Below are positions 1-11,000 of a DNA stretch of 64,000 nucleotides, piece by piece. The position numbers were made by a program, and so were the translations under genes. Where the stretch lies: assembly GCA_949987565.1 (NCBI GenBank), contig OX465105.1, positions 17,448,137 through 17,512,136 on the forward strand, read 5' to 3'. The notes under the pieces were generated by a model. That model did not search any database. It was given only the letters and a program-made list of their open reading frames with translations, and was not told the DNA's origin. Within the stretch, counting starts at the first letter, position 1, and each line of letters opens with the position of its first letter. This DNA is from Luidia sarsii (taxonomy: Eukaryota > Echinodermata > Asteroidea > Paxillosida > Luidiidae).

Positions 1-930
1 CATACTATCCCATTTCATCCCATCCTATGGCATCCTATCCCATCCCAGCCCAGCTCAGCCCATTCTATCCCATCCCATGTCATCACATCCCCTCTCATCC
101 CATTCCACACTATCACATCCCATCCCATCTCATCCCATCCCATCACATCCCATCCCATCCTATCCCATCCCACACTATCCCATCATATGCCATCCCAGCC
201 CAGCTCAGACCATGCCATCCCATCCCACACTATCCCATCCCACCCCATGCCATCACATCCCACCCCATCCCATGCCATCACATCCCATGCCATCCCATCC
301 CCTCTCATCCCATCCAATCCTATTCAATCCCATCCCATCCCATCCCATACCCATCCCATGCCATCACATCCCATGCCATCCCATCCCCTCTCATCCCATC
401 CCATCACATCCCAACCCATACCCGTCCCATGCCATCACATCCCATCCCATCCCCTCTCATTCCATGCCATCCTATCCCACCCTGTCCCCATCCCATGCCA
501 TCCCATCCCATGCCATCCCATCCCCTCTCATCCCATCCCATCCTATTCAATCCCATCCCATCCCATCCCATGCCATCACATCCCATGCCATCCCGTCCCT
601 TCTCATCCCATCCCATCACATCCCATGCCATCCCATCCACTCTCATCCCATCCAATCCTATTCAATCCCATCCCATCCCATCCCATACCCATCCCATGCC
701 ATCACATCCCATGCCATCCCATCCCCTCTCATCCCATCCCATCACATCCCAACCCATACCCGTCCCATGCCATCACATCCCATCCCATCCCCTCTCATCC
801 CATCCCATCCTATCCCACCCTGTCCCCATCCCATGCCATCCCATCCCCTCTCATCCCATCCAATCCTATTCAATCCCATCCCATCCCAACCCATCCCCAT
901 CCCCTCCACTCCCATCCAGCAGTGTCCACG
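1..930. repeat. CCCAT-based minisatellite
   Basis: About 930 bases built almost wholly from the pentamer CCCAT and one-base variants (CCTAT, GCCAT, CACAT), with a higher-order unit of tens of bases that includes CCCCTCTCATCC. It starts at or before the window edge and stops just before the exon at 940-1066, so it lies in an intron of the minus-strand gene. Several frames are open across it only because the unit length and composition avoid stops. Confidence 0.95.
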
Positions 931-939
931 CTGACTCAC

Positions 940-3900
940 ATTCAGGATGTCTTGCAGGAGCTGAGGCTGGTCGCGCTGGAGGACATCCTTGCTGAACCTG
1001 ACGGCGCAGATGTACTTGATGAAGATCTCGTTGGTCAATGGGTCAGGTATACGGTTCAGCATGTGCCTGGGTTAGAAGCCCCAAGGAGGTGAACAGAGAT
1101 GAGAATGTGCATACATTCACAGTCACAGCTGTGGGTGCAATGACCCTGCAGGTGCCCTTCAGTTTTTAGGGTTTTAACAGATAAAAATTAGCTGCTTGAC
1201 ATTTTGAAAAAAAAAAAAAAATCATGCCATTTCCGGAAATCCGGAAATTTCCAGAAGTCTTACATCCCTGAAGTTAAACTCACCTGTAGATGGGCATCAT
1301 GAAGTGACTGTCCTGGGACGTGGGAAGGGTCACCTGCAGCAGCAGGTTGAGCTGGTGCAGCGGCGAGTGACCAATCAGCAGCAGCACCTTGCACAGGGTC
1401 ACCTGGCCGTCGGCCTCGGCATTCTCCGGTCTGCCTCTAGAGGGCGACATTCCGTGCACAAGACGAAAAATGAAAAAAAGGGAGTGAGGGAGTTAGAGCC
1501 CTGTCCAAACGTCCAGTGGCTATGGCTTCAGATTGTACACAGGTCTATGAGGGCCCTGTCCAAATGCCCATTGGCTATAGCTTCACCAAACATCCACTGG
1601 CTATGGCTTCAGATTGCACACAGGTCAATTAGAGAGGAAGTTAGGGCCTTGTCCAAACGTCCAGTGGCTATGGCTTCAGATTGCACACAGGTCTATGAGA
1701 GAGGGAGTTAGGGCCTTGTCCAAACGTCCAGTGGCTATGGCTTCAGATTGCACACAGGTCTATGAAAGAGGGAGTTAGGGCCTTGTCCAAACGTCCAGTG
1801 GCTATGGCTTCAGATTGCACACAGGTCTATGAGAGAGGGAGTTAGGGCCTTGTCCAAACGTCCAGTGGCTATGGCTTCAGATTGCACACAGGTCTATGAC
1901 AGAGGGAGTTAGGGCCTTGTCCAAACGTCCAGTGGCTATGGCTTCAGATTGCACACAGGTCTATGAGAGAGGGAGTTAGGGCCTTGTCTAAACGTCCAGT
2001 GGCTATGGCTTCAGATTGCACACAGGTCTGTGGAATGTTCTTCCTGTAGTATTGTGTGTTACTCCCTGTCATAGCCATAGTCCTTGAGCATGAACAGGGG
2101 GCATTCAGAGTAAACAATGAGAAGGGGAGGAGGAGGAGGTAGAGAAAGAAGGGGAGGAAGGGGAGGAAGAGGAGGAAGTGAAGAGGAGGAAGAGAAGAGG
2201 AGGAACATTAGGAAAAGGAGGAGGAACAGGAGGAAGAGAGGGAGGAACATAAAGACGATTCTGAATTTGGAGAGGAACTCAACACACCTCGCTATGTGCA
2301 GGCAGAGGTCGATGTAGATAGACAACATGGCCGCCAGGAGGTCGTCAAAGTTGGTCGGAGCGTCGGCCTGGCAACCACAAAGAGAAACACGTGCAATGGT
2401 GACTCTGGCAACATCTGCTCATAAGGCGTGCTGCCACGGCAACAGATTTGCAAGGATCGAATGTGTACATACATTCTCCACTTTTGTGCGTTATATGAGT
2501 TCGTACCTGAGTGGCGAGCTTGATACTGCGGGCTCCGTGCTGAATCTTGGCCCACAGGAGAAAGTTCGTGATGAATTCCCGTAACTCCTTGACTCTGTTG
2601 GAGATCAAAGTACGAGTAGATGGCGCTCATCTTGAATGCAAGTGTCAAGGAACACTGACCCATAACATTTACAAACAAATCTTGTTTAACAAACTCGTAT
2701 AACAAACTTGTTTAACAAACTCGTATAAAAAACTTGTTTAACAAACTCGTATAACAAACTTGTTTAACAAACTCGTATAACAAACTTGTTTAACAAACTC
2801 GTATAACAAACTTGTTTATCAAACTCGTATAACAAACTTGTTTAACAAACTCGTATAACAAACTTGTTTAACAAACTCGTATAACAAACTTGTTTAACAA
2901 ACTCGTATAACAAACTTGTTTAAGACCGAGTTGACACTGATCCGACACCAGAGTTACACCAACTCAACACTGATTACTGTCAGCACTAATTCAGTGCCAA
3001 GCTCATCAGTACAACTCCAACACCAATTCATTTCAACACCAGTTTGGTACCTATTCAGCAACACTTCAACACCAAACAAACACCAATTCAATACTAGTTC
3101 TACACCCCCTCACATCAGGTTCAACACTGCCTCAATACCAATCAGATCCGATTCAATACTGATTTTATGCGAAATCACATCCAACGTAACATCCGTTCAG
3201 TACAAATACAGAAGCAATTTCTCCACACGTTCAGCAGCCATTGCTCTGCAAATCAGCCACAGACTCATGAATCCATTTTCCAGCCAATGGGAGGCCACTC
3301 ACCGGTCCATGTTCTCAAAGTCAAAGGCCCTGTCCGCACTCACTATGATGCCACTGCAAAAGTTGAAGTAAAAAGACGAGAAACAGAAGCCAGAATATTA
3401 TCATTAAAGAGCCATGCTAGGATTGCCCTCGGAATTGGCTTCAGCTGTCAGCACGGACAATAGAGCAAGCCTTGGTCTTCATGATTTACCCACTTACCAG
3501 TGGAAATTTATTTTTTATGTAGGAAGTGGACAAGAGAAAGCGAAGAAAGAGAAGAGAGACGAGAGAGAGAGAGAGAAGGGAGAGAAGGGAGAGAGACAAG
3601 AGAGACAAAAGAGAAAAGGGAGAGAAGAGTTGAGAGAGGAGAGAAAGAGAAGAGAGAGAAGCGAGAGAAAAGAGAGAGAGAGAGAAGAGAGAGAAGAGGA
3701 AGAGAGAAGAGAGAGAAGAGAGACAGGTTGGGGTGGTTGAAGCTGTAACTGCCCCCATACTCAGCCCCCTCCCTTGATGGCACTCCTCACCTGAGACAGT
3801 CAGCGAGGCAACGGGTGAAGATCTTGTCGTCCGTGGTCCCTAGACTGGCCAGGATTTCTTCTTTGAGGTGGTCCAGGGCACTTCCAGACAGTCCTTCATG

Positions 3901-6128
3901 CTGTCAATATAAAAAAGAGTACAGTATGTGTAAGAGCACGTGCTCATAGATAAAATGTTCTCTTTGTTTTTAGAGGGGGGGGGGTTCAGTGAGAAGGTAA
4001 CCCATTGATTTACAAAATTCAACTATTCAAAGAAGACTTGTGACTTGGACACGACCTGGATGACACAAGACCCGGACTCGAAAGATGCGACTTGTACTCG
4101 AACTCGGACTAGTGATTCAAATATGTGTGTCCCAGTTTCACCTTGCCGTTTGACTGCAGCAGCTGCAGGAACTCGCTGTAGCTCGTGGTGCTCCCCAGGG
4201 CTGCATAGGCATGAGGCGCTACAGGGGGAGAAAAAAAATGAGGGAAAAAAAAACCCAAAAGGAACGTCAGCATGGCAGAGTCAGTTCAGAATTGTTCACA
4301 GGGTCTTTGCTGCAACCACAACTCTGCCTGGCATTCATGAAGGCCTCATCGGGTCCTCAAGCAGGTCTATGATATTGCCCCCCGACCCCACAGGCCCAAT
4401 GTTGTAGCTCCGTTTAAAGCCCCTCCACAACATTGATAAGATTGAAAAACAGAAATGTTCACAGATTTACATGAAACTTATACAGCTTGAAGATGGTTAT
4501 AGTAGAAACCTCTCACTAAAATATTTCTGCCTAAAATGTTGTATTTTGGGAGAAATGAGTAAAAGAAATAGTTTACGTCTCACTGAGATCTAAACTATTT
4601 TGCGGAACAGTACGGCATTGAATGCTGCATTTTCGCGAAACAAATGAAGCGGTTTTCACAATTTTCTCGAGACTCGGTTGGCGGATTGAGCTGAAATTTT
4701 CACAGGTGTGCTATTTCATGCATATGTTGGATCAGACAACGTATGGATGCTATTCTTTGACCTCGACCAATGTTGTGCAGGGGCTTTAAGCACGAAAACC
4801 TGCTAAGCAGGAAAGGTCTTACACTAAGGAAGGCTTTCAATGCTGCAGCAAATTTGGGTGTAGAGCCGCTTCGTACCGGGATACTTTTCAGTGCCCATGA
4901 CCATAGCGTTTCTCGAATAATGCGCTTTTTCTAAAACTTGCTGAACAATCGGGAACAATAAATCACGTACTAAATCGACTAAATCACGTACACTGTGGAC
5001 AAGGCAGTCAAAACAATTGGACGTCTGTGTGTGGCTTTTCTCAGGCTAATATTATTTTGTGGTAGGCTGAAAATAGCCTTTATTCAAAAGCTCGGAGGAT
5101 AGTGGTGCCTGGATTTTTATTTTTTTTGGGGGGGGGGGGGGGAAGGGAGGGCTTCACATAGCAACAGCACTGGTGCTCCAAAATTTGGAGGTCCCGGAGT
5201 GTGGTTAAGCTTCTCTACGAAATGGGCGCCAATAGCTACGGGGATCCTTTAGTGGGTAGGATCTGCTCCCCCTCCCACCCCACTATTCGTCTAAGCTGTC
5301 CAACGTACCGAGCCTCTTCCTCGTCACCGGTTCCAGCTCAGCGAGGGCGCGAGTCACGCCGCTCTTCGCGTTGGCCCCGTAGGCATTGTACGCCCACCCC
5401 GGCCTCCCGCCGGCCGCCGCTTCCTCTCTGCCCGCCAGCTCGTCCTCCGTCGCCCCGGCGACCGGCTTTGTTGCCAGGGCAACGCCGTTGGGTTCCCCGC
5501 CGGCAGCCGATCCGGGCCGAACGGTCTCGCTGCCTCTGGGGCTGGGCCCGGGAGGATCGGGCGGTAACGTCTGCGTCTCAGAGACGGTGGCGCCATTGCT
5601 GGGGTGCTGCATTAGTCTGACGATGCGATAAAGGGGGTTAGAGTATAAAGACTAAAGGTCCGGAAGAAATGGGGTCTTAGCAGGGTCTTGGGAGAGAGGA
5701 GTTAGGGTCTTCGGGAGAAACGGTCGCTAGGAGAAAAGAAGTGTAGAGGACTGAGGGCCATCAGTTGAATGAAATCCTCTCGGGGCCCAAAGTTTTGATT
5801 CACAAAAGGATCTTTCAGAAAGGTTTTGCTTTGATGCCAGACCATTGGGACCTTTCCCCATGGCTTGCTGGCCTGCTTGGATTGGAAATTCAGGTCCTCT
5901 AGTCTAAATCTAAATCATATTGAGTTTTGCAGTTGGCAGTTTGCAACTTCTTTGTATCATTTTTTTCTTTTGGGGGGGGGGGGGGGATGAGAACTCACTT
6001 TTCCAGTTTCCTGACGTATGTGGCAGGGTTAGCCTGCAGTTCTGTCTTCAGGTCACTCCCCGGCAAGTCGTTGAGGGCTCTCTTGAAGGCCTGCGTAATT
6101 TCGCCCGAGTCTTTGCCAAGGCCTTGGG
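940..6128 (-). CDS. Unrecognised multi-exon gene, 3' part, runs off the left edge
   Basis: Nine exons on the minus strand join in one frame: 5999-6128, 5309-5616, 4142-4218, 3791-3900, 3303-3353, 2507-2594, 2288-2367, 1284 to 1430 or 1436, and 940-1066. Each has AG before it and GT after it on the minus strand, and every junction phase agrees, which is the main evidence for a real gene. The exons are GC-richer than the introns. The product (about 370 residues visible) starts with a helical stretch ending NPATYVRKLEK, then a Pro/Gly/Ala-rich linker of about 90 residues, then a mostly helical, Leu-rich part containing RVKELREFITNFLLWAKIQ, LLAAMLSIYIDLCLHIAR and DPLTNEIFIKYICAVRFSKD. That pattern resembles a helical-repeat scaffold, but I recognise no family or catalytic motif. 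The start codon lies upstream of 6128 and was not found; the C-terminus lies left of the window. Confidence 0.62.
1150..1275. repeat. Dispersed repeat, copy 1 (second copy near 59080-59230)
   Basis: This intronic stretch matches 59080-59230 in the same orientation. Both begin with a CAGGTG-CCTTCAG type run, share a TTTTTAGGGTTTTAACAGAT block, contain a homopolymer tract in the middle, and end with TCCGGAAATTTCCAGAAGTC and a CATCCCTGAAG run. The two copies differ mainly in the homopolymer region. I do not recognise the family. Confidence 0.75.
1495..2035. repeat. 67-bp tandem array (about 8 copies)
   Basis: A unit of about 67 bases beginning GTTAGGGCCTTGTCCAAACG and containing GGCTATGGCTTCAGATTGCA repeats in direct orientation, diverged at the left end and near-identical from about 1640 on. 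It lies in the intron between the exons at 1284-1436 and 2288-2367. Confidence 0.92.
2115..2255. repeat. GGA-rich simple repeat
   Basis: Purine-only stretch of GGA and GAA triplets just 3' (minus-strand sense) of the exon at 2288-2367. It is open on both strands for compositional reasons and holds no exon I can support. Confidence 0.85.
2690..2925. repeat. 26-bp tandem array (about 9 copies)
   Basis: The 26-base unit AACAAACTTGTTTAACAAAC plus TCGTAT repeats head to tail with few changes. Each unit contains AAACTTGTTT, a 10-base inverted repeat, so single strands could form small hairpins. Intronic. Confidence 0.93.
3530..3728. repeat. GAGA/GAAGAGA simple repeat
   Basis: Nearly pure purine tract of GAGA, GAAGA and GGGA units between exons 3303-3353 and 3791-3900. 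Open frames here on either strand are low-complexity Glu/Arg or Ser/Leu strings and are not taken as coding. Confidence 0.9.
4418..4785. mobile_element. 368-bp MITE with TTAA target sites, copy 1
   Basis: Terminal inverted repeats AGCCCCTCCACAACATTG (left) and CAATGTTGTGCAGGGGCT (right) bound the element, and TTAA flanks it on both sides (4414-4417 and 4786-4789). A second copy in opposite orientation lies at 62617-62942 with the same termini and TTAA flanks. No coding capacity is seen. TTAA duplication is the hallmark of piggyBac-type transposases, so a piggyBac-like source is a reasonable inference. Confidence 0.9.
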
Positions 6129-6337
6129 CTGCGGCAGACGGAGAGAAAGATATACAAACAGACAGGGTAAGGCCAAGTGGACAAACTTCATTCACAGACC
6201 TGCATTATAAGAGCAAACATTTCCTCAGCCTGAAAAGTCTTTGTTGGTTTAAAAAGCATCGCCAAGGCAACACGAATTGCTGTAAGTGAGTGTAAGAATA
6301 CTAAAATGGCGATTTCCAGCATCAAACTGAAGCCAAG

Positions 6338-6625
6338 CAGTGTATATTTTGCCGGCACCAGTATTCTTCATGCATTAACTCTATTTTTGTTGGCGTTCCC
6401 TACTCTGATTGACCAATTTTCATTACGCAATGCAGGCTGGTGCTGCCATAAACAGTGATCAGCAGGAACGACCTCTGGCATAATGACGTTTTACTTTTTA
6501 CTCACAGTTTCAGATAGAGTAAGAACTAAGGCCGGAATGACGTTATGAAAATTGGCCAATCAGAATAAGAGGACGGCAAAATAGCATTTGCAAGAGGAAC
6601 GCCCAAGTCAGCAAAATATACACTC
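6338..6625. mobile_element. Foldback (MITE-like) element
   Basis: The left arm contains AGTGTATATTTTGCCGGC and CTGATTGACCAATTTTCAT; the right arm contains the inverted counterparts ATGAAAATTGGCCAATCAG and GCAAAATATACACT. The arms are imperfect and no coding frame is present. This fits a decayed palindromic MITE; a target duplication was not resolved. Confidence 0.7.
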
Positions 6626-6755
6626 ACACAGTCACAGTCACACTGCCATAAAATAAAAAAGGTAAGACATTGATGATTAAGTTCATAAAATAAAATACAC
6701 TAAGTAACAGTAACTCCTCACCCGTAACCTAACCAAAACCCCTTAGTAAAAGTTT

Positions 6756-6830
6756 GCGCAAGGTACCTTGTGCAATCTTAAACTTTGCGCAAGGTACCTT
6801 GCGCAATCTTAAACTTTGCGCACAGCCGAA
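6756..6830. repeat. Palindrome-bearing short tandem unit
   Basis: Contains GCGCAAGGTACCTTGCGC, an 18-base perfect palindrome, with a near copy just before it, spaced by AATCTTAAACTTT. Related sequence (TTGCGCAAACTTTAAACT, GACCTTGTGCAATGTTAA) recurs at about 9085-9190 in SETD1 intron 2, so this is part of a dispersed repeat. Confidence 0.75.
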
Positions 6831-8005
6831 AGTTTACTTTCAATTGCCCGAGTACCTTTCTTGCGTTCATTTTCACATTCCGGACCAGTGAGTTTCCTGG
6901 CGAGGAGCCGTACGAATCGCTTAGCCTTCTTTTCCATCTTTTTCGAATTTTGTTCAGCACGAAGGCCCGATTCCAATAAAGATCACCATTTAATTAATGC
7001 AACAATTTAGAATCGGACTGAAATATCGACATTTCTATGAGGAATTTGGGGTTCATAATTCCAACTTTAGCGCTTGAGTCTTCGGTTCGATAGACATGTG
7101 AAGTGGTGTGGATCAGGTAGAGCAGTCCACGTGCAAGTTAAGACTTGCTCGTTATTGCACGAGTTACATGCTGTCTTACACCCAGACTGTGCACGTGTCT
7201 TAGCCAGGCGCTGGTGAGGATATTTTTGGGTGTCAGCCTACACCGTGCAAATTGGAATCATTTTCCAGGTCGCAAAGGCGTCAAAGCAGTACTCTGATTG
7301 GTGAATGCTTCGAGAAATACCCTATTACTTGAATTATGTACATTAAAATATTTGCATTGCCCTTCAAAGTTCCTGGGTTTAACAGACTAATGATTATACA
7401 CTGTCTGGGATTGGATATTGAAGCATATTGCAAGCTATGATAGAAGATGATTTATCCTTCTAAAAAACCGAAAGAAAAGGTTTAAATTTAGCTTATGTTT
7501 GCAATGGATGTGATGAATATCTTTCAGCGTGTGTCGGAATCATCCAATCACATTAGTCGTTTGAATTGTCTTCGGCTCAGAGGTTAATGGGTACGTTCGC
7601 TTTTTTTCTAAATCAGAATGGTGGTTTCTATTTTTATTGATTTAAAAATTCAAAATTTGAGACAAAAATCTGTTTTACCAAATATTTGTGGAGTATTTTT
7701 CAGCAATATTTAGGGAATGTAGGATTTGAAATTCTTTCTTATTGGATGGGCTATGTCACTGCGTCTAAATAACTGATTGTGTCGAAATTGCATCATGGGT
7801 AATTCCCACTGTTATGTGATGTCGCCTGTCTGAACGCACAAAAGTGTGGATGTTGTCCGTCCAAACCTCGGCATTTCTCGGCAACCTCGGTCACAGCCCA
7901 GCACAGTATGGCAACAGGATCGGCCATGGGGCGTCTGGCGTAGTTATGCCGCCGAGGCGAAGATGATTCTTGTCTGAGAATTCGCCTCAGCGCAGAACAA
8001 AAACC

Positions 8006-11000
8006 ATGTCAACAAGTGAGTGTGTTGGCAGTGGCCAGTTGTGCGTGCATTCCAATGGGACAGAAATGGCAACTGCGTTCACTCATGGAGCTCCATAGAG
8101 AGTCCATGGTTCACTCATGCTGTGGTGTAAACTGTATTCTGTAAATGCACTTCATGGTCGAGTTCGGGCGCACACGATCTCAGCTGTTTGTGATTGTGAA
8201 CAACCCAGGTGGAGAGATGATGTGTGATCCTGTTCCGAGTGCAGCGTTCTTGGGACGTGTTCGTGTGGTTCGAGCGCTGAGAACGAGGTTCGCGTGTGAA
8301 GAACAGACCGCCCGAACTCGATCCATGCATGGCATGGGCTGGCGCGAGTTCCAACCTGGTAGTGGTACTGCCACTGGTACTTGGTAGTGGTGCAAAGTCA
8401 AAGCTGCAGCCCTGCTGTTGCATGAAAAGATCTAACCCTGTTTTTCTTTCCACCTTGCAGATTTTAATGGCTTGACAGAGGGGCACATTCCCGGCGGTGG
8501 CGGCGCTGGTGAGAAGAAATGGCGAAGTTACAAGCTCCTGATTGACCCGAATTTGAAGAAGGGACAACAGAAGCTGTACCGCTACGATGGGGTGGCACCG
8601 GGCCCATCGGTAAGACAGGACCGGAGGACGCCTCTTCCCTTTCCCTCCCCACCTGGACTGTGGAGGATCTGCACAGCCCTGCTACTTGCTAGTCGGCCTG
8701 CTAGCCTAAGTCATTCTGCAGAAGGGCTGGTGTATTGAAAATGCACCCTAGCTCCTGTGACCAACCATGTGCGCACGCGTAGGCCTACATAGGTTGCACG
8801 GCTGAGCTAACCTGGGCACCAGTCTCAATCCCGTGTCCTGCTAAATGCAGCAACGGTACACGGCAGTGGGGACAGTTGCATATTGTTGCACTACTTAGCA
8901 GTCACTGGGACCTTTGATCATGGCGTTTCGCAGGGGAATACCTTTCTCCGGGAATTTCCTGGAAAGTTACAACCTCCATTGATCATTCACACAGCAGCCC
9001 CTATTTTGTTTTTCACTGAAGGGAAACAAAATTTCTTGAGGATAAACACTGTGAGGCAGAAAGTTGATGCGTAGCGCGATCTTAAAGTTTGTGCAATGGA
9101 CCTTGCGCAAACTTTAAACTTAGAGTTTGGGTTAGGGTTACTGATACTACTGGTAGGGTAAGGTTGCTCAGGGACCTTGTGCAATGTTAAAAATCATGCA
9201 AGGCTTGAGAGTTTGCGCTCAACAACACTGCTTTCTCATGCAACTCATCCCTTTGGAAGTGTTGACCTTTTGCAGGCTTGTTTTGGCTGTCAGTTACAGC
9301 CAACAACATCGGGGGTTGGTCAGCCATGCGGGGCTCACACTTTTCACTTCCTCCGGCGCTCCTACCCACCCTCCCCCACCCGCTCCTAGGAAATTGCAGA
9401 TTCCTGGAGAAGGTTAAGGGTGCAGGCATTGTGGTGCATGTTTGGTAGCACGTTGAGAATGAGAAGATCTTGTGAAGATCAAACAGCAGTGTTCTTGAGG
9501 AGATACAGCAAAAAAAAACACCCCCAAAACCCCACATGTCTCCTCTGCTTCTTCCATAAGCAAGTGCTCAGCTATTTTGGTTGCGTTGCGAGCTGTGAGG
9601 GTGGCACCCTGAGTGAATGGTCACGCAAGGTCGTATGGAAGGAAGCAGGAAGCAGCAGCTGCGGTAGAGTTGGCCAATTCACCGCACGACCTCGACCAGC
9701 TCGGTGGTCAAGTGGTCAAGATGCCCTTGCGCTAGAGAGCAGGAGTTTTGGGCTCGAATCCCACCCGAGCCGCCTCTGTGCATTTTTTTTTTTTTTTTTG
9801 GCAAACAGGAAAGGCACTGAGCCGAGAAGGGCAAAGCCTCTTCGAACTAGTTCCCCTTTTTCTTCGTCAGAACTCGAAGCAAAGAGAGTAATTGTAAATG
9901 GCTGCAACGGTAACCAATTCCTGAATTGCTACCTTTACCCCTGGAATTGCCCGAAGCGTTATCTAATGCTCCCTTTCTGTTGTATTCATATGAATGCTGA
10001 GGGTGTAAGTGCTGGCCAAATTTCTCAATTTTTCTAGCCAACGTTATTTTGATTGTTGGTTTTTGTCTCATAGGGGGCTGACTTCTCTGTCACCGGCTTG
10101 CGTGATCCAAGATCAAGGCTTGCCCGATTCTGGAAGGGGAGAGAGAAGTACGACCTGCCCGTCCCCAAGTTCAAGGTTTGTATCCTAGCTTCACTCAAAA
10201 TTTAAACTAACATTCGGTAAGACTTGAAGGTTTGCATGGTGGAAATACTAAGTGGAAGATTTGCAGTGACACCATGTAGCACTTCTCTTTCGAGGAGTGT
10301 GGCAGTGAAAAGAGCCGGTTACTCTGAGTTACCGGCTCTTTTCAGAGCCACACTCCTTCTTGAAAAAGAAGTTCTACATGATTTCACCGCAAACTGTCCA
10401 CTTAAAAACTACCATTGCTAGGTTTTTTGATTGGTTTTTGGCCTCAGACGAGCTACAGTCATGCTCACTTTTTTTTTTTTTTTCGTCACCAGTACGACAA
10501 ATACTATGTGGGCGAGCTGCCCCCGAAACAGTGCACCTTCACCAACCTGAACGACAACGTGCGAGAGGCCTTCCTGCGCAACATGTGCGAGAAGTTTGGC
10601 ACCATCGAGGACATCAACATCTGCCTGCACCCCAAGACCCGCAAGCACCTGGGTCTGGCCAGCGTCACCTTCAGCACCACGCGGGCAGCCAAGCAGGCAG
10701 TGCTGGAACTTAACCGCACCTCTGTCATGGGCAAGATCGTCATCGTGCAGGTTGACGCCGGAGGTGAGGGCAGCCGACCGACAGAATCGAATCTACTAAC
10801 ACAACGGGAACGCTTCTGCCTTCCTCCCTTCCATCCCCTGGGCTCTTGCACTAGAAACATAGCTGCCAACCCATCCTATTTTGGAGGAATTGTTCCTCTT
10901 TTGGGGTAAAAATCACAGATTCCGATTTTTGGCTTTGAAATACACATGTATTCCTCTGTAGTTTGCTCTGTGATTCCTCTTATTTTTTAGCAGAAGTATT

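Larger units (their letters stand above)
6129..8005. other. Divergent intergenic region upstream of SETD1
   Basis: Between the minus-strand gene and the plus-strand SETD1. It holds a foldback element at about 6338-6625 and a palindromic repeat at about 6756-6830. The last roughly 200 bases before the SETD1 ATG are GC-richer, as expected for a 5' UTR or promoter, but I see no TATA box or other site I can defend. The first exon or exons of the minus-strand gene may also lie here and were not found. Confidence 0.6.

Noticed and set aside
27..1092. Three overlapping long open frames of His/Pro/Ser/Ile repeats
   Set aside because: All lie in the CCCAT minisatellite; a repeat whose units lack stops stays open in several frames. 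The right end overlaps a minus-strand exon with proper splice sites.
2059..2328. A further minus-strand exon including FMLKDYGYDRE
   Set aside because: The peptide looks exon-like but lacks a supported acceptor and donor, and the exons on either side already join in phase without it.
9697..9781. Functional tRNA gene
   Set aside because: A and B boxes are present but the anticodon arm does not form and a T tail and intron position fit a SINE head.
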